Origin: Xiheibacterium sp038325765
Lineage (GTDB): Bacteria; Myxococcota_A; Polyangia; Nannocystales; Nannocystaceae
DNA length: 64,000 nt
NCBI GenBank assembly: GCA_038325765.1
Contig: JBBQJI010000029.1
Location: 27,881-91,880, forward strand
Reading direction: 5' to 3'
The notes under the pieces are model-generated. The model made no database searches. It saw only the letters and a list, made by a program, of their open reading frames with translations, and was not told the origin of the DNA. Both the position numbers and the translations under genes were made by a program. Positions 48,180 through 55,258 of the stretch are shown here, piece after piece. Numbering within the stretch: the stretch's first letter is position 1; every line of letters starts with the position of its first letter.

Positions 48180-48311
48180 ATGAAGCAGAACCAGCGCAAC
48201 ATCGCAGCGTCTCGTTCGAGCGCAGCGTCCCGTTCGAACCGTTCGCCAACATCGCCCGCAGGCTCGAGGGGTCCTGGCCCCCGGTCTCCGCGGAGAGGGG
48301 GGATCTCCTGA
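48180..48311 (+). CDS. Small basic Ser/Arg-rich protein with strong ribosome binding site
   Basis: 43 codons beginning MKQNQRNIAASRSSAASRSN. AGGAGG at 48167-48172, 7 nt before the ATG, is the best Shine-Dalgarno I found, and a promoter lies at 48109-48136. An 18-bp in-frame duplication (48204-48221 and 48222-48239) encodes AASRSS/AASRSN. Third-position G/C is lower than in typical genes after codon 8, while the +1 frame from about 48205 is very G/C3-rich ('SFERSVPFEPFANIARRLEG'), so an indel near the duplication may have moved a longer original protein out of frame. No family is recognised. Confidence 0.45.
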   Translation: MKQNQRNIAASRSSAASRSNRSPTSPAGSRGPGPRSPRRGGIS

Positions 48312-48406
48312 GAGCATCGGGGACCGCCGCGACCGCGCGGTGTGTGGGTCGGGCCACGTTGGCCGCCCGCGATCGTCCCCTCGTCCGCGACCGTCCGTGA
48401 TCGAGC

Positions 48407-48521
48407 GCGGTCCAACAGTGGACCGCCACGTCTGCAGGGGGCGGAACCTCGCCCCCACGAGGGCCGGCTGGTGACCCACCGGCCCCCACCGCACTGGGGA
48501 AAGTCGTCACGCAACCCAGTG
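48407..48521 (+). other. Row of four perfect stem-loops, candidate structured RNA
   Basis: Downstream of the small ORF: stem 1 GCGGTCCA/TGGACCGC with ACAG loop (48407-48426); stem 2 GGGGGCG/CGCCCCC with GAACCT loop (48437-48456); stem 3 GGGCCGG/CCGGCCC (48461-48485); stem 4 CACTGGG/CCCAGTG (48492-48521). All arms are perfect and the spacers are 4-10 nt. The 352-bp stretch 48312-48663 has no convincing gene. The stems are symmetric, so the RNA could also be read on the minus strand as a long leader of lysA. GC-rich DNA forms chance hairpins, so this is tentative. Confidence 0.35.
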
Positions 48522-48613
48522 CAGTGCCACCCAACGCCGTGATGTCACCACTTGTCGGGCGCCACCACGCACCCGCCACATACGGAACCGGAACCGACCC
48601 GAGGTTGCCCACC

Positions 48614-48644
48614 GCGGCGGGGTTGCGAACAGCAGCCCCGCCGC
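48614..48644. terminator. Candidate terminator hairpin
   Basis: Perfect 9-bp stem GCGGCGGGG/CCCCGCCGC with a 13-nt loop, followed on the plus strand by CTTCATTTCG, a weak T-rich run. It lies 20 bp downstream of the stop of the minus-strand lipoprotein gene at 48664 and at the end of the hairpin series starting at 48407, so it could end transcription from either side. Confidence 0.4.
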
Positions 48645-48663
48645 CTTCATTTCGCGGGTGCGA

Positions 48664-49149
48664 TCAGCTGCCGCTCGACGTCGCGCCACCGCTGCCGCCA
48701 CCAGACGTCGTGACATCGCCCGTGCTCGCGCCGCCCTCGGCGCTCGCGCCGGTACCGTCGGTCGCCTCGCCCTCGACGATGCAATAGCCCCGATCGCAGA
48801 TCGCCTCGGCGTCGCAGCACGCCGAGGCATCGAAGCACCACCGGGCATCGTCGATCGGCGCGATGCATGCTGCCTGGCACTCGAACCGGCCGATGTCCCC
48901 CGCGAAATCGGCCGCGCACACACCGGCGGCGCAATCGGGCGCTCCTTGGCACTCGGCCACCGGCGCGTCGCCGGATTCGGCGCAGCCGGTGGTCGTGGCC
49001 TCGGTGTCACAGCTCCACGGCGGGAAGTCCTCGTCGATGTACTCGCCGCCCGCGGCGTCTGTGCCCCCGCCGCACCCGATGGCGAGCAGCCATGCGCCGA
49101 AGGTGGCGCTCCGGGGGGCAGACCCTCTCGATGCCCGACGTAATCTCAT
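48664..49149 (-). CDS. Small Cys-rich lipoprotein
   Basis: 161 residues. The signal peptide ends LLAIGCGGG (Cys about 26). The mature domain has 14 or so cysteines in a repeated 'AECQGAPDCAAGVCAADF', 'RFECQAACIAPIDDARWC', 'ACCDAEAICDRGYCI' pattern, then a Ser/Thr/Gly tail. This resembles the small disulfide-rich surface domains common in Nannocystaceae; no enzyme motif is present. TAACGT (49156-49161, minus) lies 6 nt before the ATG. Confidence 0.72.
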   Translation of the reverse strand: MRLRRASRGSAPRSATFGAWLLAIGCGGGTDAAGGEYIDEDFPPWSCDTEATTTGCAESGDAPVAECQGAPDCAAGVCAADFAGDIGRFECQAACIAPIDDARWCFDASACCDAEAICDRGYCIVEGEATDGTGASAEGGASTGDVTTSGGGSGGATSSGS

Positions 49150-49174
49150 TCCATCACGTTAGCAGGTTCGCGCA

Positions 49175-49642
49175 TCACTCACCCAAGGTCGCGTCGAGCA
49201 GCGAGCGGAGCCGCTCGAGCACCGCCACAGTCGCGGCGAGCTGCGCGGGATCCACGTCGCGGAGCAGCTCCGTCACCGCAGCTTCGACCGTCCCCTCGGC
49301 GGGCGCGTCGAGCCGTCGGCCAGCGGGCGTGAGACCGAGGGTCACCCGGCGACTGTCGTTGGGATCGCGGCGGCGCTGGACGAGTTGCCGCTCCTCGAGC
49401 CGGCGCAACGTCGCCGACACCGTGCCCGCATCCACGTGCAGCGTGGCGGCGAGCTGGCCTGCCGTGATCCCCGGGTAGGTGCCGATGCATCGGATCACCA
49501 TCCGCTGCTGGGCGGTGACACCCCAGCGTCGCTCCATACGCCCGGAGAGCTGCTCGCGCGCGTGCTCGAGCCGCCACAGCCGAGCCAGGAAATCGAGGGC
49601 CGGGCCCATCGGCAGCGCGGCGACGGGCGTCTTGACGCTCAC
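49175..49642 (-). CDS. MarR-family transcriptional regulator
   Basis: 155 residues with the winged helix-turn-helix of MarR: 'VTAQQRMVIRCIGTYPGITA', 'QLAATLHVDAGTVSATLRRL' (recognition helix) and the wing 'QRRRDPNDSRRVTLGLTPAG' (DxR wing motif). N- and C-terminal helices form the dimer interface. The ATG overlaps the stop of otsB (ATGA), so it is translated from the otsB mRNA and may regulate that promoter, where a palindrome is found at 50442-50455. The ligand is not evident. Confidence 0.9.
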   Translation of the reverse strand: MSVKTPVAALPMGPALDFLARLWRLEHAREQLSGRMERRWGVTAQQRMVIRCIGTYPGITAGQLAATLHVDAGTVSATLRRLEERQLVQRRRDPNDSRRVTLGLTPAGRRLDAPAEGTVEAAVTELLRDVDPAQLAATVAVLERLRSLLDATLGE

Positions 49643-50397
49643 CCGCGCCGCTGCTCTCTGCGATGAAGGGCGAGCTTCGTCAGCAGCGCGTCGATCTCCC
49701 GCTGGTTGCGAACGAAGTACTTCGCCGCCGACGCCTTCGACTCGCCGATTCGCACCGACACCAGCCGGCCCGGTTGATCGATCGCGAAAACATCCTCGTC
49801 GGTGACATCGTCGCCGACGTACAGCGCCGTGCTGGCCCCCTCACGCTCACGCAGCTCGAGCAGCGCGTCGCCCTTGTGTGGGGCGTGGGCGGGTACGACG
49901 TTCACCACCATCTTGCCCGCGACGGTGCGCATCGGGGTCGGCAACGCTGCGATCGCGCACGTGATCGCGGCGCGAGCCTCACGCGTGCGGCGCGAGCGGC
50001 GGTAATGGATCGCCAGCGAGTACTGCTTGTCCTCGATGTCGACCCCAGCATGCTCGGCCAGCGCTCGACCGAGGAGCTCGGCGGCTGCAGCGATCTCGGG
50101 CCTCCCGCCTGCGGATGCGCCTTGGGGCTCCATCCCGTGGTTGCCCACGAAGTACTTCACCTGCGCCGCGCCGACGCGCTCGGCGACATCTGCACGGCTG
50201 CGCCCCGAGATGACGGCGCATGGATAGAGGCTGCAGACCTCGGCGAACAGCGCCGCGGTCTCGGACCGCATCACGGCGGCGTCACGATCGGCGACGATCG
50301 GCGCCAAGGTCCCGTCGAAGTCGAAGCCCAGAAGCACGCGTGACCATGCCAGCTGAGCGAGGATGTCGAGGTTGTCGCGGTCGAGGATGCGCCTCAT
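49639..50397 (-). CDS. otsB: Trehalose-6-phosphate phosphatase
   Basis: 252 residues of the HAD-IIB trehalose-phosphatase family, which removes phosphate from trehalose-6-phosphate. Loop I is LLGFDFDGTLAPI with both Asp; loop II is AVISGRSRADV; 'YFVGNHGMEPQ' is the family's substrate motif (GxHGxE), and 'YVGDDVTDEDVFA' is loop IV. The start ATG 50397 gives MRRILDRDNLDILA. No trehalose-phosphate synthase gene is present in the window, so the substrate must be made elsewhere. Coupled to a MarR regulator directly downstream. Confidence 0.92.
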   Translation of the reverse strand: MRRILDRDNLDILAQLAWSRVLLGFDFDGTLAPIVADRDAAVMRSETAALFAEVCSLYPCAVISGRSRADVAERVGAAQVKYFVGNHGMEPQGASAGGRPEIAAAAELLGRALAEHAGVDIEDKQYSLAIHYRRSRRTREARAAITCAIAALPTPMRTVAGKMVVNVVPAHAPHKGDALLELREREGASTALYVGDDVTDEDVFAIDQPGRLVSVRIGESKASAAKYFVRNQREIDALLTKLALHRREQRRG

Positions 50398-50436
50398 CGG
50401 CTTGTGCAGATCCCGTCGGTCCCCAAGCCTTGCACA

Positions 50437-50455
50437 TTCTATTTGGATTTCCAAA
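50437..50455 (-). promoter_or_regulatory. otsB-marR promoter with palindromic operator
   Basis: On the minus strand TAGAAT (50437-50442) resembles a -10 box about 40 nt upstream of the otsB ATG. Directly adjoining it is the perfect palindrome TTTGGATTTCCAAA (50442-50455), that is TTTGGA and TCCAAA around TT, unusually AT-rich for this genome. TTTG...CAAA inverted repeats beside -10 boxes are usual MarR operators, so autoregulation is a natural inference. Confidence 0.5.
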
Positions 50456-50491
50456 CAGACCCGGCCTGGCCGTCGCGCGCCGAGGGCGCCC

Positions 50492-50830
50492 TCACAGCGC
50501 GAACGAGTGAGCCAGGCCCCAGGCCACCGCGCACGCGACCAAGACCCCGGCAGCCCAGCTCCGGAAGTCGCGCGTCGTCGCCGGATCCCCCTCGGCCGTG
50601 CGACCGCCGAGGCGGGTGATGTCCACGTAGCGGACGAGCAGCATCCCCCCGGCCGCCGCGAGAAACGCCCAGTCGCGCCATGTGAACGACCACGGCGGCC
50701 CCATCGCGATCCCCAAGGCGAGGACGACCAACGCGATGTTGCCGACGGTCATCCAGATCAGCCTGGCGAGGCCTCCCAGCGCGGATTGGGACTCTTCGGT
50801 GGTGGACGTGGGCATCGATTCGGAGGGCAT
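50492..50830 (-). CDS. Small membrane protein with three helices
   Basis: 112 residues from ATG 50830. A Ser/Thr-rich N-terminus is followed by three hydrophobic segments: about residues 25-46 (WMTVGNIALVVLALGIAM), 52-68 (DWAFLAAAGGMLLVRYV) and 90-108 (WAAGVLVACAVAWGLAHSF). No conserved motif is recognised. It is divergent from the NhaR-like regulator gene with about 250 bp between, and could be regulated by it, but that is only positional. Confidence 0.65.
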   Translation of the reverse strand: MPSESMPTSTTEESQSALGGLARLIWMTVGNIALVVLALGIAMGPPWSFTWRDWAFLAAAGGMLLVRYVDITRLGGRTAEGDPATTRDFRSWAAGVLVACAVAWGLAHSFAL

Positions 50831-51051
50831 GGGATTTCGGCGCCGAGTCAGCCGCGACGCGCGGCGAGCGGAGCTCGGCGGCCGGCCCCCACCATTGGGC
50901 ACCGACCGCCGAGAAGCAGACGATCACGCAGGGCCCTGCGGGGCCCCCCCGACCCACGCCGGCGAGGCGTCGGCCACGTCCGAAGAGACGGACGATGCAC
51001 CGAGCGTAGGGCCGGACGACCGTCGCGAAAAGCCAGATAATCGTGGCATGA

Positions 51052-51072
51052 TCGTTCGGTCGCACCGAACGA
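51052..51072. promoter_or_regulatory. Palindrome before the NhaR-like gene, candidate operator
   Basis: Nine-base arms TCGTTCGGT and ACCGAACGA around CGC form a perfect inverted repeat that ends 12 bp upstream of the ATG at 51085. Its position next to a LysR-type gene and between two divergent genes suggests a binding site. It may alternatively act as an mRNA hairpin close to the start. The 9-mer CCGAACGAC from its right side recurs at 57475-57483 upstream of the prenyltransferase operon. Confidence 0.4.
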
Positions 51073-51084
51073 CCGGCGCACCCC

Positions 51085-51981
51085 ATGGAGTGGCTCAACT
51101 ACCATCACCTCTACTACTTCTGGATGGTCGCGAAGGAGGGCAGCATCGCCGCCGCGGCCGAGCGGTTGCGCCTCGCCAAGGCGACGCTGAGCGCCCAGGT
51201 GCGGGCGCTCGAGTCGGCCCTCGGCCAGGCCCTGTTCGAGCGCCAGGGGCGGCGGCTGGTGCTGACCGAAGCCGGACGCATCGCGCTGCACCACGCCGAC
51301 GAGGTCTTCGCGACCGGGCGGCGTCTGGTCGACGAGGTCCGCAGCCGCGGCAAGCAGGTGAGGCTCATCGTGGGGGTCGCCGATGTACTGCCCAAGCCGA
51401 TCGTCCGACGCCTGCTCGATCCGGCGCTGCACATCTCGCCACCGGCGCGGCTGGTGTGCCGCGAGGATCGACCCGTCGAGGACTTCATCGCCGAGCTCGC
51501 CGCGCACATGGTCGACGTCGTGTTGTCGGACGCACCGCTGGTGCCCTCGGCGCGGACCGCCGCGCATGCCCATCTCCTGGGTGAGTGCGGCACGACGCTG
51601 TTCATCGCGCGCTCGATCCTCGGCGGCCTGCGTCGGGGCTTTCCCCGCTCGTTGCAGCGCGCAGCCTGGCTGCTGCCCGGCGCCAGCTCGGGGTTGCGGC
51701 TGGGCCTCGAGCGGTGGATGTCCGATCATGCGATCGCCCCGCACGTCGTCGGCGAGTTCGACGACAGCGCGCTGCTCAACACGTTCGGCCAGGACGGTGC
51801 CGGCGTGTTCGCGGGACCGACCGTGATCGCCGACGACATCTGCCGCCGCTACGACGTCGCGGTGGTCGGCGAGGTCCCCGAGATCCGCCAGCGGTTCTAC
51901 GCCATCACCCAGCAGCGGCGGCTGGCGCACCCCGCGGTCAGGGCGATCTGCGAGGCGGCCCGGCGTGATCTCTTCGCATGA
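51085..51981 (+). CDS. LysR-type regulator, NhaR-like
   Basis: 298 residues. The N-terminus MEWLNYHHLYYFWMVAKEGS is characteristic of the NhaR branch, followed by the HTH 'AAAAERLRLAKATLSAQVRA' and 'LEQALFERQGRRLVLTEAGR'-type linker sequence. The effector domain is normal length. NhaR proteins respond to sodium or pH in enterobacteria, but relatives in other phyla regulate diverse genes. Target candidates are the downstream desaturase (100 bp away on the same strand) and the divergent membrane protein. Confidence 0.88.
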   Translation: MEWLNYHHLYYFWMVAKEGSIAAAAERLRLAKATLSAQVRALESALGQALFERQGRRLVLTEAGRIALHHADEVFATGRRLVDEVRSRGKQVRLIVGVADVLPKPIVRRLLDPALHISPPARLVCREDRPVEDFIAELAAHMVDVVLSDAPLVPSARTAAHAHLLGECGTTLFIARSILGGLRRGFPRSLQRAAWLLPGASSGLRLGLERWMSDHAIAPHVVGEFDDSALLNTFGQDGAGVFAGPTVIADDICRRYDVAVVGEVPEIRQRFYAITQQRRLAHPAVRAICEAARRDLFA

Positions 51982-52081
51982 ACCGGCGGCCGCGGGCTGC
52001 CACGACCACCGCGTGTCTCGGTTGTGTCGCGGACGCCGCCGGCTCTTCCCGTGACGATGCGGCGGTGCTCGACTCTCGCGG

Positions 52082-53191
52082 GTGAAGGATCCCCGCGTCC
52101 GGCTCGACACCGGCAGCCCGCTGTATCTCGAGCTGCGTCGGCGCATCGACGCGCACCTCGCCGAGCCGGGCCGCCTGGCGTGGGGCTACCGCACGATCCA
52201 GCGCAAGACCGCCATCTTGTTCGCCACGCTCGGCCTCGGCATGGCGATCGGGCTCTCGACCACGGCGTGGCCGGTGGTGCTCGTCGGCGCCGTGATCGTC
52301 GGGCTCGCAATGGCGGGCCTGGGCATGGCGGTGCAGCACGACGGCGGTCATCGGGCCTACTCGGCGGACCCGCGCGTGAACCGAGCCGCCGCCGCCGTGC
52401 TCGATCTGCTCGGTGCGAGCTCGCATGTCTGGCACCACAAGCACGGCATCGCCCACCACACCTATCCCAACATCGAGGGCGCCGACGAGGACATCGAGCT
52501 GCGCCCGCTGGCGCGCATGGCCCCGGGCCAGCCGCACCGTTGGTTCCACCGCGCCCAGCACCTGTACATGCCCGTGCTCTACGGCATGCTCAATTTCAAG
52601 TGGTACTGGTGGGACGACTACGGTGATCTCCTGCGGGGCACGATCGGTCACACCGCGATTCGGCGGCCTCGGGGCCGCGAGGGCGCGGTCTTCTGGGGGG
52701 GCAAGCTCGCGCACCTGCTGTGGGCGCTGGTGCTCCCCATCGCCGTGCTCGGCTGGCCCCTGGGGCTGCTGATGTACGGCGTGATGTCCGTCGTCTGCGG
52801 CTTCGTGCTGTCGCTGGTGTTCCAACTCGCGCACTGCGTCGAAGAGGCCGAGTTCCTCGCGATCGCCAAGGACTCCGCAGGCCAACCGCTGCATGTGGAA
52901 TTCGCCGCGCACCAGATCGCGACGACCGTCGACTTCGCGCCCGGACTGCGTTGGCTGAGTTGGTACGTCGGCGGACTCAACTTCCAGGCGGTCCACCACC
53001 TGTTCCCGCGCGTGTGCCACGTGCACTACCCGCAGTTGGCCCCGATCATCGCCGAGTGCTGCCGCGAGCACGGCGTCGCGTACCGCAGCACCGCGTCGCT
53101 CGCCCGCGCGATCGGATCGCACTTTCGCTGGCTGCGACGGATGGGCCGCGGCGAGCGGGTCGCCGTCCTCACCCCGGCGGTGGCGCCGTGA
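52082..53191 (+). CDS. Membrane fatty-acid desaturase
   Basis: 369 residues from a GTG. All three His boxes of membrane diiron desaturases are present: HDGGH (about residue 86), HHKHGIAHH (about 117) and QAVHHLFP near residue 300, with four membrane helices around them. The third box with Gln replacing the first His (QxxHH) is the hallmark of front-end (delta-5/delta-6 type) desaturases, but no cytochrome b5 domain is fused. Substrate may be an acyl lipid or acyl-CoA. Its last 23 bp overlap the 3' end of the convergent FAD oxidase gene. GTG rather than a longer start is chosen because upstream codons are closed. Confidence 0.9.
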   Translation: MKDPRVRLDTGSPLYLELRRRIDAHLAEPGRLAWGYRTIQRKTAILFATLGLGMAIGLSTTAWPVVLVGAVIVGLAMAGLGMAVQHDGGHRAYSADPRVNRAAAAVLDLLGASSHVWHHKHGIAHHTYPNIEGADEDIELRPLARMAPGQPHRWFHRAQHLYMPVLYGMLNFKWYWWDDYGDLLRGTIGHTAIRRPRGREGAVFWGGKLAHLLWALVLPIAVLGWPLGLLMYGVMSVVCGFVLSLVFQLAHCVEEAEFLAIAKDSAGQPLHVEFAAHQIATTVDFAPGLRWLSWYVGGLNFQAVHHLFPRVCHVHYPQLAPIIAECCREHGVAYRSTASLARAIGSHFRWLRRMGRGERVAVLTPAVAP

Positions 53192-54572
53192 ACAGCACCG
53201 ACTCGAGGATCCCGTCGGGGTCGAGCCGCTGCTTGCTGCGCTGCCACGCGTCGTAGCGATCGCCGAAGTGGCGGCGCCACGCCGCCTCGTCGGGCTCGAA
53301 CAGCCACCCCGAGAGGTAGCGCTTGCCCCCGGCGCCGATCAGGCGCTCGTGCACTGCCCGCAGGCCGGCCACCGCGGGGGCCTCGAACGCGGGGGGCACG
53401 CCCGGCGGCATCACCCCGAAGGCGATCCCGGGGTTCGGCGCCATGAAGAGTGCCGGTCGCGGCACGTCGGCGATCGGCATGATGCGGTGGCCGTCACCGA
53501 GCAGCAGAGGCACCGTGTCGATGATCTCGGGCAGCAGCGTCGGCGCCACCGCGGCGGGGATCGTGCACTCGAGCCATGGGTGAACTTGGCCCCACGCCCC
53601 GGTGGCGCGCATCATCGCGAAACGCATGTCGTAGCGGGCGGCGTACTCGTCGCTGGGGTTGTCCTCGACGTGCAACCGCTCGCGAAAGTGTAGGCCCCGC
53701 AGGCACGCCCCGTCGTCCGGCGGCGCCTGTGCGGCGTACTCCGTCGAGATGTGCATGCCGAAGAACCACCGCGCGAAGGGCCCGCGTCGCCCTCCGGCAC
53801 CGCGACGGATGCCCTGGATCGCCGCCGACGCGAAGCCCTCGAGGTGCGTGCACCACGGCTGCGACATCATGGCGTGCTCGTCGGCGAGCAACGTCGCGAG
53901 ATCGTCGTACAGCAGATAGTAGGTCCGCGTGAACGGTGCCGCCGGGCGCAGGCGCAAGCTCGCCCCGCAGATGAACCCGAAGCGGCCGGCGCCGCCGAGC
54001 ACCGCGTCGTACACATCGGTGCGCAACGACGGCCCCGCGGTCACTCGCTCGCCGGCGCCGGTGACGACCTCGACCGACTCGACCGACGAGATCGCGAGGC
54101 CATGGGCGTGGCTGGTGCTCCCAGCCCCGCCGGCAGACAAGGTGCCGCCGATGCTGAGATCGAGGTTGAGCGGCATCACCCGCGGCGCGAGGCCGTGCGC
54201 GTAGGTGGCCGCGAGCAGCTGCCGCCACGTCGCGCCGCTGCCACACCGGGCGATGCCGGCATCCACATCGACGCTGACGCCGGTGAAGCCCGTCATGTCG
54301 ACGCTCACCCCACCGCGCGGCACCGACTGGCCGCTCTGGCTGTAGCCCAGCGTGCGCGGGGTGAGTCGGAATCCGTCGCGCCGCGCCGCGGCCACCAAGG
54401 CGGCGAGGGCATCGGCGTCGGCGGGCCGGGCGATCGCGAGGACGTCGCCGGTCGTGAGGCCACCGAAGTCGCGCGCGGCGACGCTCCGCGCCACGGGGTC
54501 GCGGGTGACGGTGAGCCCGCGGATCGTCGCGAGGTGATCCGCGATCGCGTGCTCCGATGATGCGGCGCTCAT
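53169..54572 (-). CDS. FAD-linked oxidase, cytokinin-dehydrogenase-like
   Basis: 467 residues: an N-terminal FAD_binding_4 (PCMH/VAO-type) domain and a C-terminal cytokinin-dehydrogenase-like substrate domain. 'IARCGSGATWRQLLAATYAHG', 'SIGGTLSAGGAGSTSHAHG' and 'GAGRFGFICGASLRL' are the FAD-binding segments. In plant CKX enzymes FAD is covalently bound to the His of a GHS motif; here the equivalent is LGYSQSGQ, with Tyr, so flavin is probably non-covalent. CKX enzymes oxidise dimethylallyl-substituted amines, which is notable next to a dimethylallyltransferase-like gene. Its ATG overlaps the stop of the diiron protein gene (ATGA). Confidence 0.85.
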   Translation of the reverse strand: MSAASSEHAIADHLATIRGLTVTRDPVARSVAARDFGGLTTGDVLAIARPADADALAALVAAARRDGFRLTPRTLGYSQSGQSVPRGGVSVDMTGFTGVSVDVDAGIARCGSGATWRQLLAATYAHGLAPRVMPLNLDLSIGGTLSAGGAGSTSHAHGLAISSVESVEVVTGAGERVTAGPSLRTDVYDAVLGGAGRFGFICGASLRLRPAAPFTRTYYLLYDDLATLLADEHAMMSQPWCTHLEGFASAAIQGIRRGAGGRRGPFARWFFGMHISTEYAAQAPPDDGACLRGLHFRERLHVEDNPSDEYAARYDMRFAMMRATGAWGQVHPWLECTIPAAVAPTLLPEIIDTVPLLLGDGHRIMPIADVPRPALFMAPNPGIAFGVMPPGVPPAFEAPAVAGLRAVHERLIGAGGKRYLSGWLFEPDEAAWRRHFGDRYDAWQRSKQRLDPDGILESVLFTAPPPG

Positions 54573-55258
54573 GCCCGCCGCGCATCCTCGCCGCCGCTGC
54601 GATGGCGCTCGAGCGAGTCCGCGAACGTCATCATACGGTCGAACGAGCGGTTCACGATGCCGACCGCCCGCTCGTAGATCGCGGGCTCGAACTCGATCGC
54701 CTCGAGTTCTCCGCCGGTCGCGTCGCTGAAGATGTCATGGGACGCCTCGACGTCTTGGTGATGGCGCGCGAAGTAGTGGAGCGGTCGATCGAAGCCTGCG
54801 CGCTCGAGCAGGTCGATGACCCGGAAGAAGAAGACCGAACCCGCAGCCTCGAGCACCAGCGGGACCACCAGACGCAGCCGATCGTCATCGGCGTGGAGCA
54901 CCTCGGCGACCAGCGCGTAGGCGACGTCGCGGGTCTGGCTGTGCTCGGGACCAAAGACCCACTCGACGTCGCGGGCGCATCCCAGGGCGACCACATCGCT
55001 GCCGAACCACCGCTCGTGCCCGGCATCCTCGTTGCGGTGGTTGGTCGCGATCGCCGCGAGCCGCGGATCGGTGATGGTCTCGGCCGACAGGCGCAGCACG
55101 TCCTGGAAGGCGTAGACGTAGAAGTAGAGCTGCGGCACGAAGCCGCGCAGTCCGTCGACGCTCGATGAGCGCTCGATCCCTTGGATGAACGGCGAGCGCT
55201 CGAGTTCGAGGCGACGTTGCTCGATCACGCGCTGTAGGTCGGCCATCGTGGAGTTCAT
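54569..55258 (-). CDS. Haem-oxygenase-like diiron oxidase/oxygenase (HDO type)
   Basis: 229 residues, all helical, matching the 'iron-containing redox enzyme' family related to UndA, BesC and CADD. Likely metal ligands are visible at the right spacing: Glu77 and His81 in NHRNEDAGHERWF, Glu137 in LVLEAAGS, and His167, Asp169/Glu171 and His174 in HHQDVEASHDIF. HDO enzymes use O2 and a diiron centre to cut C-C bonds, make alkenes, N-oxygenate amines or rearrange amino acids. Reaction here is unknown. ATG overlaps the stop of the prenyltransferase gene (ATGA), and its own stop overlaps the next start. Confidence 0.82.
   Translation of the reverse strand: MNSTMADLQRVIEQRRLELERSPFIQGIERSSSVDGLRGFVPQLYFYVYAFQDVLRLSAETITDPRLAAIATNHRNEDAGHERWFGSDVVALGCARDVEWVFGPEHSQTRDVAYALVAEVLHADDDRLRLVVPLVLEAAGSVFFFRVIDLLERAGFDRPLHYFARHHQDVEASHDIFSDATGGELEAIEFEPAIYERAVGIVNRSFDRMMTFADSLERHRSGGEDARRA

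Noticed and set aside
48407..48521. RNase P RNA or tmRNA in the hairpin region (GGGGAAAGTC looked like the P RNA core).
   Set aside because: The remaining conserved cores of RNase P RNA and the tRNA-like ends of tmRNA are missing.
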